Assembly: GCA_963978445.1 (NCBI GenBank) | Contig: CAXBRT010000002.1 | Location: 1 to 45,207, forward strand | From: TMED14 sp003444795 | GTDB lineage: Bacteria > Bacteroidota > Bacteroidia > Flavobacteriales > Schleiferiaceae | DNA: 45,207 bases | Reading direction: 5' to 3' | In this document: positions 7,610 through 16,225 of the stretch, piece by piece | How positions within the stretch are numbered: the stretch's first letter is position 1 | Layout of the letters: each line of letters begins with the position of its first letter | Translations under genes and position numbers: made by a program | Notes under the pieces: model-generated | Told to the model about the DNA's origin: nothing | The model's database searches: none | What the model saw: only the letters and a program-made list of their open reading frames with translations

Positions 7610-8309
7610 GGCACTTAAAAAAGGGGAATATTGGAAGATAGGCATTCTGCTAGTCGTTTTTTTTGCAGGCGTTGCGTGGGCCATACAGATCCAAACGCCA
7701 GATCCACGGCTACCCATTCTCAATCCCTCTGACCTCAATCCTTCTTTAGTGGCCGACTCCATGGAGGGAATTGGCATGAACCACGTGGTGGCTCCATTCA
7801 CGTTAGTCGACCATACAGGCCAAACGCGCACCGAAGCCGACGTGGAGGGCAAAATCCGGGTGGTGAACTACTTCTTTACCACTTGCCCAAGCATTTGCAA
7901 GGATATGGCGCGCAATATGCGGTCTGTTCAAGCGGCTTATTTGGACAATGACGCGGTTCAATTGATGTCCCACAGCGCCATGCCCGAGTTTGACAAGCCC
8001 GAAATTTTAGCGGAGTACGCTGCCGTGAACGCCGTTGATTCCAAGCGCTGGTGGCTCCTTACCGGGGATCCTTTGGAACTCAACCGCCTTGCTCGGACCT
8101 CCTACTTTGCGGTTTTGGAAGAGGGCCAAGGATGGGACGAGCACAGCTTTATCCACACGGAAAACCTCGTGCTCATCGACCACAAAGGCCGATTGCGGGG
8201 GTACTACGATGGCACTTCGTCGGATGAAACAGATTTGTTAATCGAACATATTACCTGGTTGCTTAAAGAGCGAGCTTCTGACTACAGAAAATCCGAATCC
8301 AAGCCATGA
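7587..8309 (+). CDS. SCO1/SenC/PrrC family copper chaperone (membrane-anchored thioredoxin fold)
   Basis: Up to 240 residues: one N-terminal membrane segment (about 18-33, IGILLVVFFAGVAWA) and a thioredoxin-fold domain with the copper-binding CxxxC motif C100PSIC104 in FFTTCPSICKDM. The distant histidine ligand is H190 in SFIHTENLVLID. Sco proteins deliver copper to the CuA site of cytochrome oxidase or act as periplasmic thiol/copper redox proteins. The gene is divergent from the MbnP-MbnH-HMA-TonB run, strengthening the copper reading of the whole locus. The first ATG (7587) lies inside the dyad; the second ATG at 7608 leaves MALKKGEYWKIG and an A-rich leader and is probably the real start. 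Its stop overlaps the next gene by 4 bases. Confidence 0.92.
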   Translation: MVLKNSTMALKKGEYWKIGILLVVFFAGVAWAIQIQTPDPRLPILNPSDLNPSLVADSMEGIGMNHVVAPFTLVDHTGQTRTEADVEGKIRVVNYFFTTCPSICKDMARNMRSVQAAYLDNDAVQLMSHSAMPEFDKPEILAEYAAVNAVDSKRWWLLTGDPLELNRLARTSYFAVLEEGQGWDEHSFIHTENLVLIDHKGRLRGYYDGTSSDETDLLIEHITWLLKERASDYRKSESKP

Positions 8310-9103
8310 AAGACCTCCATGTTGCGGGCTGGCAAGGGGATATCCATTGGGCGGATAGTGCGGCGAACCTGGCTGAATGGGAGGCGCGTTGGGCTGAAGC
8401 ACCCCAAGCAGACCTCTATCTTTTGCCCGAGACATTTGCGACGGGGTTTGCTACTCGCCCTGAAGAATTGTCGGCCGTCGCCACGGGTTCGGATGGGGGC
8501 GCTCCTGCCGCATCCTTAAAACGCTGGGCAGCTTCCATGCATGCGTGGGTGGGTGGAAGCATTTTCGTGCGCGAGGAAAACGGTCGCTATCGGAATCGAT
8601 TCTTTTTGGCCGGACCCTCTGGGGAAGTTCATACCTACGACAAGCGCCATTTGTTTCGGATCGCGGGCGAGGCAGAGCATTTTGATGGGGGCGAAGAACG
8701 CATAGTAGTTACCGTGGATGGTTGGCGATTATTATTGGCCGTGTGCTATGACCTGCGCTTTCCGGTTTGGTTGCGTCAGACTCCAGGAATTCCCGAATAC
8801 GACGGTATGCTCATTCCCGCGAACTGGCCCGAAGCGAGGCAATCCGCCTGGGACACCCTCTTGCGCGCTCGGGCCATGGAAAACCAGTGCTATGTATTGG
8901 GCGTCAATCGAATTGGCGAAGATGGATTTGGGGTACAACACGCGGGAGGAACTGCGAGTATTGGCCCTTGGGGCGATGTGCTAGCCACAGGGCAAAGCGG
9001 CAAATCAGGCTGGGTGACTTCCACCTGGGAAGCGGTGCACTTGGCGGCGGTCCGCAAACGCTATCCCTTCTTGGGGGATGCGGATGCTTTTACCATAGGG
9101 TAG
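8306..9103 (+). CDS. Nitrilase-superfamily amidase, omega-amidase (YafV/NIT2) type
   Basis: A 265-residue C-N hydrolase with the catalytic triad in place: Glu42 (LLPETFATGF), Lys113 (TYDKRHLF) and Cys147 (AVCYDLRFPVW). The FATGF and CYDLRFPVW contexts are those of omega-amidase, which hydrolyses alpha-ketoglutaramate and alpha-ketosuccinamate, a metabolite-repair step after glutamine or asparagine transamination. The start overlaps the Sco stop (ATGA), so the two are co-transcribed, though no functional tie to copper is apparent. Its last 43 bases overlap the convergent lipoprotein gene. Confidence 0.9.
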   Translation: MKDLHVAGWQGDIHWADSAANLAEWEARWAEAPQADLYLLPETFATGFATRPEELSAVATGSDGGAPAASLKRWAASMHAWVGGSIFVREENGRYRNRFFLAGPSGEVHTYDKRHLFRIAGEAEHFDGGEERIVVTVDGWRLLLAVCYDLRFPVWLRQTPGIPEYDGMLIPANWPEARQSAWDTLLRARAMENQCYVLGVNRIGEDGFGVQHAGGTASIGPWGDVLATGQSGKSGWVTSTWEAVHLAAVRKRYPFLGDADAFTIG

Positions 9104-10353
9104 GCCCTGATAGGCCTTAGGCAGCAATGAAACTCCCAGGAAATGGGATTATTTCTTGGCAGTTCCCAAACTGTTTCTACTTCCCAATTTGCTTTGATTT
9201 CGATTTTTTCCTTGGCGAAAATGCGCGTCTCAGGGGCCTGTCCAGTCCAGTAGTCTCCCGCATCGAGCATCCCGTTAGCGTTGCGGTCGTAGATGGCCTG
9301 TAGGGTGTAGGTGCCGGGAGGCAAACCCGTTAGGACTTCCGTATGCTCCGAACAGGGTTTGTCGCTCGTCCACTGGGCGTAAATACCAGTTTTCCCCTTG
9401 AGTTGGAGTATAAAGGGCAGGCTCTCTTGATCCCACAATTCACCATCCACCGCTTGCCTCGGCCCACAGCCATGTTTCCAGCTAAGCTTGAGGGTTCCCG
9501 AACTATCCGCCCCCCAAGGTTCCCATGCTAGCAAGCTATCAGCGACCATTTTTTGATCTAAGAGCAAAATGGGAGGGAGGTAATCAACCGGTCCCCAGCT
9601 TTCTTTCCAAGGGCTCGCCCATGGCCGCCAGGTGTCCTCCAAATATCCAACGGGGGCCAATTCTCCAGGGCTGAGTTTGTTGTTCCCGTCAGCATCGGCA
9701 AAGGCACGGATGGCATAAGCTGTATCGGTACGCAAATAGGAAAAGGTATAGTACCCGCTATCATTGGTCCGGGTAGCATAGGTGGCGGGCGAGAAGACAC
9801 AAGAGTCATTTAGTACAGGGTCACCGTGCCAATGGTTTCGGGTAGGATAGAGGCAAACCGCTGCATCCTTTACGCCTTCCCCCGTCCAGGGATTCACAAC
9901 CCGGCCTTGGATTTCGCCTGAGTCGAGTTGATTTCCCGTCGAGAATACCCATTGTACGCCCTTGAGAACATTCCCTTCGTGTAGGTCGCGTATGGTGTTG
10001 CCCCATTGAAATACATAGGTGCTGTTTTCCAATAGAGGATCGGGCCAAGCCGCTTTAAACGTTTTCCCCCTCAACTCATAGGTAGTTCCGGCTGGCAAAG
10101 GGGGGGAGCTGGTAAAATTTTGTTGGGGCGAGCTCAGGACGACAAATTCGTCAAATTTCCAAGTGGCTTCGCGTGCGCTAACTTGCACTGAACCGTTGGG
10201 AATACTGGCTTCTAGGATGACGGGCGGCTCTTTGTCCCGAGGCCCACCATCAGGGGCGGCGGGAAGGGCACAGCCTTGAACGAAGACCACAAATGTGAGA
10301 AATATCACAATTAGTGAGTGTTCGGAATACCATCTAGACCAATTTAGCCTCAT
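9061..10353 (-). CDS. Ig-like (Big_5-type) domain lipoprotein
   Basis: I place the start at 10353, which gives a clear lipoprotein signal (LIVIFLTFVVFVQGC) and about 430 residues; the longer open frame to 10446 would run into the divergent T9SS gene. After the lipidated Cys comes PPDGGPRDKEPP-like sequence (actual: PAAPDGGPRDKEPPVI) that opens a Big_5/SbsA-type Ig-like domain, with TWKFDEFVVL and VFSTGN. A carboxypeptidase-regulatory-like domain follows (IQGRVVNPWTGEGVKDAAV ... YTFSYLRTDTAYAIRAF), and a last beta-rich part contains YDRNANGMLDAGDYW, a DxNxNGxxDxGD calcium-loop-like motif. This architecture is common in surface lipoproteins of Bacteroidota with no assigned function. The 3' end overlaps the convergent amidase gene by 43 bases. 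Confidence 0.82.
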   Translation of the reverse strand: MRLNWSRWYSEHSLIVIFLTFVVFVQGCALPAAPDGGPRDKEPPVILEASIPNGSVQVSAREATWKFDEFVVLSSPQQNFTSSPPLPAGTTYELRGKTFKAAWPDPLLENSTYVFQWGNTIRDLHEGNVLKGVQWVFSTGNQLDSGEIQGRVVNPWTGEGVKDAAVCLYPTRNHWHGDPVLNDSCVFSPATYATRTNDSGYYTFSYLRTDTAYAIRAFADADGNNKLSPGELAPVGYLEDTWRPWASPWKESWGPVDYLPPILLLDQKMVADSLLAWEPWGADSSGTLKLSWKHGCGPRQAVDGELWDQESLPFILQLKGKTGIYAQWTSDKPCSEHTEVLTGLPPGTYTLQAIYDRNANGMLDAGDYWTGQAPETRIFAKEKIEIKANWEVETVWELPRNNPISWEFHCCLRPIRAYPMVKASASPKKG

Positions 10354-10385
10354 TTTTACCGCCTCAACCCTTAACTCCTTCACAC

Positions 10386-13300
10386 ATGAAACGAATGTAC
10401 GCACTTTGGATCCTCTTATTTGGAGCCACATTGAGCATTCAAGCACAAACGTATTGTACCACCAACCTCTACACCACAGGTTGTACGTTTGGCGACTACC
10501 TGGATAATGTTCAACTGAACAATATTAACCAAACGGCTACGGGCTGTTCGACAGGTGGATTTGCCAATTACACGTCGGATACCGTGCAGGTTCAGCAAAC
10601 GGCCATGCTCCAATTGGGAGTTACAACCGGATATTCTGGCCAATGGTTTGCGATATGGGTGGATGCCAACAATGACGGTGACTTTAACGATGCCGGTGAG
10701 CATTTATGGAGTTCCTCTGCGGCAGGTCCTGCAGCGGGCGTATTGTACTCCAACACGATTGTCATCCCTGGAACATTAACTACGGGTACTCACCGCATGC
10801 GTTTACGTTGTAAGTGGAGCGGAACGGCGATGTTGGCCACAGATGCGTGTACCTCTTTCACCTACGGGGAAGTTCACGACTACACGGTCAATGTAGCACC
10901 TCCTCCCGCTTGCCCTCAGCCCTATTACATGGTGGCTGGTGGTGCGACGGCAAATACGGCTACGTTTTCTTACACCTCAACGGGTTCTACGTTTGAAGTT
11001 CAGTATGGCCCCCAGGGCTTCACCTTAGGTACGGGTACGACAGTTTCTGTTTCGGGTACTACAGCATCTATCAGTGGTTTGGCGGCAAATACATGCTATG
11101 ACTTCTATGTGCGTCAAAACTGTTCATCTGCAGGAAATGGCTACTCCTTCTGGAGCGGACCTTTGGAAATTTGTACTCCATGTGTCACGCAGTCGCTCCC
11201 AGTCACGGAAGACTTTACTAACTGGCCCCCTAACTGCTTCTTCTTGACCGGCGGAACCTCCCAGTGGATCACTTCAGGAACGGGCGCAGCTTTGGCGAAT
11301 ATGGGCAGCTCTTGGGGATCCAACTCTACAGGCTTCATGACTACAGCACCAGTTAACTTGAATGCTTTGGCCCGCGTGAAGTTCAAGTGGTCGCACCTCG
11401 CGAGCACATGGGCAAATGAAAGATTGGCTGTGATGGCCCGTCTTTCGGGTTCAACAGCCTGGGATACCATTTGGAGTAAGAGCGGTTCTGCTTTTGATTC
11501 TCAAGATGGCGCCACTTGGAATGCACCTGGCACCTATGTGCAAGAAACCATGAATTTGGACTCAGCGACTTACTATGGTCAAGTGGCTGAATTCCGTTGG
11601 GTTGGTTTTGGTAACTGGGGTAACAACGCTTGGGTGGATGATATCATCATTGAACAGCAGCCCACCTGCCCTGAGCCAACAGGTTTGGGTATTGCGGGCT
11701 TGTCGGACACGAGCGCGACCCTAAGCTGGTCTGGCGCAGGTAACAACTTTGTCATTGAATGGGGCCCTGCAGGCTTTACGCAAGGCACCGGATTCTTGGA
11801 TACAGCGACCACCTCAACCCATGTCCTTCAAGGATTGGCGGGTAATACGGGCTATTCCTACTACGTCATGCGCAACTGTACGGGTGCAGGCAACGGCAAC
11901 TCCATTTGGGTAGGGCCGTACACCTTCACAACGTTGTGTTCTCCTTACTATATGACCCCGGGGTATTATGAGAACTGGGACGTTATGACCGCAGGAGATC
12001 CTCCTGGCTGTTGGACAAAGACTGCCACAGGTTCGGGCTCTTCGTGGCAAGTGCTGCTTCCACAAACTTGGAACATGGCGGCATATTCTGCTCCGAATTA
12101 CTTGCTTATGTCTTCGGGTTCGGCGACCAATGTGACAGCAGTATCGCCCATGTTTGGCGACTTGCAAGGCAACGGAGCTCAAATTCGAATGCGCGCCTCT
12201 AAAATGTACACTTGGAGCCCCATCCAATTGATTGTAGGCACCATGACCACCCCAAGCAACCCTGCGAGCTTTGTGCCTGTTGATACCTTGGCATTGACCG
12301 AGTTGTGGGCCGAGTACACCGTAGCATTCCCTAGCGTCCCCACTGGACACAACCACGTGGGCTTGCGCATGATCGGTGGAACTTGGTACGATGTGGCTAT
12401 TGATGACTTCCACTATGAGGCACAGCCTTCTTGCTTGCCCGCACAGAATGTTTCGGCTTCCCCCGCGACTACGACGGCATTGATTTCCTGGGCACATGGT
12501 GCCCCCACGACAACGGGTTCTTATGTGGCGTGGGGTCCTGGTGGTTTCAACCCAGGAACGGGCACCGTGCCCAACATGGTTTTGGCCTCTGGTAATACCT
12601 ACAGCATCACGGGCTTGACGCCTGCGACGACCTACACCGTATGGGTGGCAGATAGCTGTGGATCTGGCAACATTGGACCATGGCAAGGACCGGTGACCTT
12701 CACGACGGCATGTTTGGCGGCAGCAATGCCTTACTCCGAGAACTTTGACATCTATCCGCTGTCCTGTTGGGATGAAACGGGTGGCACCAAAGTTTTCCTA
12801 TCCTATGCTTTGGCAACCGGTGGCAATGCGATGCGTGGGTACTTCTGGCTTTGGACCTCAGGGAACTGGGCTGAATTGACCTCACGCCCCGTGACGATTT
12901 CTAGCAATGCTCAGGTTTCATTTGACTGGTCACACCAGTACATGACCTTCTACCCCAACGATCAACTCTTGCTCTTGGCACGCCCTGTGACATCGGCAAC
13001 TTGGGATACTATTGTCAACCTCATTGGATCCAACTTCAACAGTGCGGGTGCAGGTATAACCACGCCTGGAACTATGGTCAATGAGTTGGCGTACTTGCCT
13101 AGCAGCTACACGGGTTCGGATGTCATTTTCCAGTTTGTTGGTAATTCTGGCTACGGTCCGGATGTATTCTTCGATAACTTCTTGGTCGAGGCCATCCCAA
13201 CCTGTCCAGATCCTGTTCCGTCGGCTGGAACGGTTACGAACAATTCGGCAACGGTTTCTTGGACGAGCCCAGGCTCTCCTTTGGGAAGCTGTGTCATGTG

Positions 13301-14606
13301 GGGTCCTTCAGGATTCTACACGGGTACGGGTTCGGTAACGGGTAATATTGCCCACAATGTGAGTTCTGCCTACACCATCAATGGCCTTTCTGCGGGAAGT
13401 ACCTATGATGTTTACGTTCGTGACTCTTGTGGACCAACCGACTTCTCTGGATGGGCTGGCCCAGTTACGGTGACTACCTCACTTTGTCCTCCGGCCAACA
13501 CGTGTACGTTCACTATGTACGAAACTGATACTTATGGCGATGGATGGAATGGCTGCCAGATTACAGTGGAGCAGAAGTCCTCTACGGGATGGACCCCCAT
13601 CTTCACCTTCGGTACGCCATTTACTACCGGTTCGAGTTATACGGAAACGGCCAACTTATGCGCAGGTGATTCTGCCAGGGTAATTGTGACGAATCCGGGC
13701 TCTTGGTCTACGGAAGTGGGCTTTGACTTGGTTGGTCCTTTTGGGGACACAGTCTCAACGCACACTGCGGGCGCAAGCCTCATGGCCTTCCAAGTATTCA
13801 ACACCTTTGTGGCGCAGTGTTCCGCATGTGGCGTTCCTTCCGGTGTGACCGCAACGGCTCCTGCATGTACCACGGCTACGGTTTCTTGGAGCTCAGGTAG
13901 CCAAGCTACGGGTTCAACGGTTGAATATGGCCCTGCTGGCTTCACTCAAGGTCAAGGCACTACGGTAAGTGCAGCTGCTTCTGGCACCGTGAACTTGACC
14001 GGTTTGACTCCAGGTACCTCTTATGATGTCATCGTACAGGACATGTGTAACGGCACGACTTCTGGATGGAGCACTGCGGTGACCTTCACGACAGCGAGCG
14101 GACCATTGCCCACCTTGAACCCGAACTTCACTGTCATCAGCATGAACCCTGTGACGATTTCGTTCACGGCGAATGCCAGCGGTCAAGACACGGTAGGTTG
14201 GGCATTCTCCAACGGTGCTATCCAAGGTGGCGATGCGGTAACGCAAGCGTTCAGCAGCAACGGCCCTGCATTTGCAGTAGCGGTAGCGGCTAATGCATGT
14301 GGAATTGTTGCCGATACCGTTTACTTCACGGTCGGATTGGACGATCTGAATTTGACATCTTTGCGTCTATTCCCTAACCCCACGGCTGGTCAATTCACCG
14401 TAGAGTTTAGCCACTTGGATGCCGAAGACGTAGAATTCCGAATTGTCACCCTCACCGGTGCGGTTGTCGCTCAGTTGAGCCGCCATGCCGATGCAGGTAC
14501 AGTTCGCGAAACCTTCGACCTCAGCAAGACGCCTGCCGGTGTCTACCTAGTCGAGGTACAGACAACTTCGGGACGCAGCGTACGACGCATCGTTTTGGAG
14601 CGATAA
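10386..14606 (+). CDS. Giant secreted multidomain protein with GEVED, fibronectin-III repeats and T9SS type A sorting domain
   Basis: A 1406-residue surface or secreted protein. Order of parts: signal peptide (1-20); GEVED-type domain (about 75-170) with the calcium-like DANNDGDFNDAGE and the name-giving GEVHDYTV; then fibronectin-III modules alternating with MAM-like 'anchor' domains that start near LPVTEDFTNWPPNCF. Five Fn3 modules each carry a WGPxGFxxGTG-like signature, encoded near 11004, 11757, 12529, 13297 and 13922. A domain with YETDTYGDGWNGCQ precedes the last Fn3. The C-terminus (LRLFPNPTAGQFTVEF to RRIVLER) is a type A T9SS sorting domain, by which the protein crosses the outer membrane. 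No enzymatic domain is visible, so adhesion or matrix roles are likely but unproven. A strong terminator follows. Confidence 0.92.
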   Translation: MKRMYALWILLFGATLSIQAQTYCTTNLYTTGCTFGDYLDNVQLNNINQTATGCSTGGFANYTSDTVQVQQTAMLQLGVTTGYSGQWFAIWVDANNDGDFNDAGEHLWSSSAAGPAAGVLYSNTIVIPGTLTTGTHRMRLRCKWSGTAMLATDACTSFTYGEVHDYTVNVAPPPACPQPYYMVAGGATANTATFSYTSTGSTFEVQYGPQGFTLGTGTTVSVSGTTASISGLAANTCYDFYVRQNCSSAGNGYSFWSGPLEICTPCVTQSLPVTEDFTNWPPNCFFLTGGTSQWITSGTGAALANMGSSWGSNSTGFMTTAPVNLNALARVKFKWSHLASTWANERLAVMARLSGSTAWDTIWSKSGSAFDSQDGATWNAPGTYVQETMNLDSATYYGQVAEFRWVGFGNWGNNAWVDDIIIEQQPTCPEPTGLGIAGLSDTSATLSWSGAGNNFVIEWGPAGFTQGTGFLDTATTSTHVLQGLAGNTGYSYYVMRNCTGAGNGNSIWVGPYTFTTLCSPYYMTPGYYENWDVMTAGDPPGCWTKTATGSGSSWQVLLPQTWNMAAYSAPNYLLMSSGSATNVTAVSPMFGDLQGNGAQIRMRASKMYTWSPIQLIVGTMTTPSNPASFVPVDTLALTELWAEYTVAFPSVPTGHNHVGLRMIGGTWYDVAIDDFHYEAQPSCLPAQNVSASPATTTALISWAHGAPTTTGSYVAWGPGGFNPGTGTVPNMVLASGNTYSITGLTPATTYTVWVADSCGSGNIGPWQGPVTFTTACLAAAMPYSENFDIYPLSCWDETGGTKVFLSYALATGGNAMRGYFWLWTSGNWAELTSRPVTISSNAQVSFDWSHQYMTFYPNDQLLLLARPVTSATWDTIVNLIGSNFNSAGAGITTPGTMVNELAYLPSSYTGSDVIFQFVGNSGYGPDVFFDNFLVEAIPTCPDPVPSAGTVTNNSATVSWTSPGSPLGSCVMWGPSGFYTGTGSVTGNIAHNVSSAYTINGLSAGSTYDVYVRDSCGPTDFSGWAGPVTVTTSLCPPANTCTFTMYETDTYGDGWNGCQITVEQKSSTGWTPIFTFGTPFTTGSSYTETANLCAGDSARVIVTNPGSWSTEVGFDLVGPFGDTVSTHTAGASLMAFQVFNTFVAQCSACGVPSGVTATAPACTTATVSWSSGSQATGSTVEYGPAGFTQGQGTTVSAAASGTVNLTGLTPGTSYDVIVQDMCNGTTSGWSTAVTFTTASGPLPTLNPNFTVISMNPVTISFTANASGQDTVGWAFSNGAIQGGDAVTQAFSSNGPAFAVAVAANACGIVADTVYFTVGLDDLNLTSLRLFPNPTAGQFTVEFSHLDAEDVEFRIVTLTGAVVAQLSRHADAGTVRETFDLSKTPAGVYLVEVQTTSGRSVRRIVLER

Positions 14607-14637
14607 GCCGCCTAAACGCCTAACGCAGGCTTCACCA

Positions 14638-14670
14638 CCCCCGCCCGGCTTCTGGGCGGGGGTTTTTTTT
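14638..14670 (+). terminator. Strong intrinsic terminator of the T9SS cargo gene
   Basis: CCCCCGCCC (14638-14646) pairs perfectly with GGGCGGGGG (14654-14662) around GGCTTCT, followed by eight T (14663-14670). It lies 32 bases past the stop codon of the 1406-residue gene. Confidence 0.92.
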
Positions 14671-14678
14671 AAGCCCCC

Positions 14679-15317
14679 TTAGAGGGCGCGCGCCAAAGTT
14701 GCTCCATGCACTTCGCTCGCCCCGCCACGGTAAAGGACGACGGCCATAGCTTGTAAGGTGGCGCCTGTGGTCAAGGTGTCGTCCCATAGCTGAAGTCGAC
14801 ATCCCGGCGGAAGGCTTTGAGCTAGCCAATAGGCGCCGTGGGCACTTTTGCTTCGATCTTCTAGCTTCATCTTGGCCTGAGGGGGACGGTGCTTTTTGCG
14901 CAAGACCCTCCAAACGGGGAGCTGCCACTCCTGTGCGAGTCCTCGAACGAGCCACTCACTTTGGTTGTATCCCCTAACCCAATGCCTTCGCCAAGAAAGG
15001 GGAGCAGGCACCAGGGCGTCTACGTGCGGGGGCTCATGCGTGGCGGCATAGAGCTGTCCGAGGCGAAAGGCCATTTCAGGGCGCTGTCCAAACTTGACTT
15101 GGTGCATAAAGCGCTGCACAGGCTTGGCATCAAAGTCTAGCCAGCATTCTGTGGAGTCTAAAAGAGGAAGGGGATGTTGCACCGATAATTGGGCGGCGTG
15201 AACCTCATCGAGGCAGGTGCTGCAGAGGGTGGATTCGGCCAAAACCAATTCGCAAGCGCATGAATAACACACTCTTGGCCATATTTTATCCCAAAATGAG
15301 CGCCAGAAAAAGTACAT
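14679..15317 (-). CDS. comF: ComF family phosphoribosyltransferase-like protein
   Basis: A 212-residue ComF-type protein. The N-terminal part has a zinc-ribbon-like set of cysteines (CYSCACEL and CSTCLDEV, residues about 18-36). The C-terminal part is a phosphoribosyltransferase fold with the PRPP-type loop LWDDTLTTGATLQAM; the usual vDDV/TTGAT motif is slightly altered, with Thr after the second Asp. ComF proteins take part in DNA uptake in competent bacteria, but their chemistry is not established, and in Bacteroidota they occur widely without known competence. The start codon overlaps the -7 box (15313-15320) of the divergent gene. Confidence 0.88.
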   Translation of the reverse strand: MYFFWRSFWDKIWPRVCYSCACELVLAESTLCSTCLDEVHAAQLSVQHPLPLLDSTECWLDFDAKPVQRFMHQVKFGQRPEMAFRLGQLYAATHEPPHVDALVPAPLSWRRHWVRGYNQSEWLVRGLAQEWQLPVWRVLRKKHRPPQAKMKLEDRSKSAHGAYWLAQSLPPGCRLQLWDDTLTTGATLQAMAVVLYRGGASEVHGATLARAL

Positions 15318-15320
15318 TTG
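15313..15320 (+). promoter_or_regulatory. -7 box TACATTTG upstream of the coiled-coil protein gene
   Basis: TACATTTG matches the Bacteroidota -7 consensus and lies 20 bases before the ATG at 15341. No TTG is seen at -33. It overlaps the start codon of comF on the other strand. Confidence 0.45.
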
Positions 15321-15340
15321 CAGTTAAATACGCGTAAATC

Positions 15341-16219
15341 ATGAGCCAAGAATCGTCTGCTAAACGTCAACGCAACATTATTTTCATCCTGCTCGCCCTG
15401 GTGGCAGCACTGGCCTATTTTGCCCTCAACCAAACAAATCAGGTCAATGATTTGGAGGAGGAGAAAGCGGCGTTGATCACCCAATTAGAAGATTATAAGC
15501 GCGACTTGGCTGCTCAAGTATCTGCGAATGACAGTTTGAACGCCTACATCGCTCAAGAGACGGCGCGTTTGAATGCCTTGATCGAAAAGGTGGAGCGCGT
15601 AAATGCCGCTTCAGCATCTCAAATCAAGAGCTTGCGTGGCGAAGTATTCTCTTTGCGCAAGAAAATTGCCCGTTTAACGGAGCAGGTGGATTCTGTGAAT
15701 CAAGCCTATGCGGCGCTGGTCGTAGTAAAGGATTCATTGGCGGAGGACTTGACGGAAGAAGTAGGTAAAAATGAGGTTTTGACCGAAACCAATACCCAAC
15801 TCAACGCCGAGGTGGACAAAGCCTCTAAGCTGCAATTGAGCAGCATCGAAGCAAGTGCCTACCGCGTCAACAACAAAGGAGTAGAAAAAGCGACCGCCTC
15901 TGCGGGCAAATCGAATCGCATCAAGGCTTGCATGACTATTGCGAAAAACTTGGTAGCTAAGAAAGGCGAATACACCCTGTACCTCCGCATTAATACGCCT
16001 GACGGTCGTGTTCTAGCCGCTGACGGCAAGGACCGTACGATGGTTGTGAATGGAGAGACCATCTTGTACAGCGCTTCTCAAGTCGTGCAGTTCAATGGTG
16101 AACCCACCGGCTGTTGCATCGTGTTTAACGTGCGCACCGACTTGGCTCCTGGCAGCTACAGCTTGGATGTGTTTTCCGCTAATGAAAAAATTGGCGAGGC
16201 GCGTTTGACGCTGAACTAA
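15341..16219 (+). CDS. Inner-membrane-anchored coiled-coil protein of unknown function
   Basis: I do not recognise a named family. The 292-residue protein has one N-terminal membrane segment (about 11-28, IIFILLALVAALAYFALN), then a long charged helical region (about 33-165) with heptad-like spacing, typical of a coiled coil. A C-terminal beta-rich domain (about 170-292) contains TPDGRVLAADG and the ending APGSYSLDVFSANEKIGEARL, resembling an Ig-like or ligand-binding sandwich. The topology suggests a periplasmic rod tipped with a domain. It is followed 6 bases later by the endonuclease gene and then by an OmpA-type gene, so it may be part of a cell-envelope cluster. Confidence 0.75.
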   Translation: MSQESSAKRQRNIIFILLALVAALAYFALNQTNQVNDLEEEKAALITQLEDYKRDLAAQVSANDSLNAYIAQETARLNALIEKVERVNAASASQIKSLRGEVFSLRKKIARLTEQVDSVNQAYAALVVVKDSLAEDLTEEVGKNEVLTETNTQLNAEVDKASKLQLSSIEASAYRVNNKGVEKATASAGKSNRIKACMTIAKNLVAKKGEYTLYLRINTPDGRVLAADGKDRTMVVNGETILYSASQVVQFNGEPTGCCIVFNVRTDLAPGSYSLDVFSANEKIGEARLTLN

Positions 16220-16225
16220 GCAGGC

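Noticed and set aside
11814..12686. A 290-codon open frame antisense to the T9SS cargo gene
   Set aside because: Composition rich in Arg, His and Gly with no hydrophobic core and no promoter; the sense strand encodes a clear modular protein.
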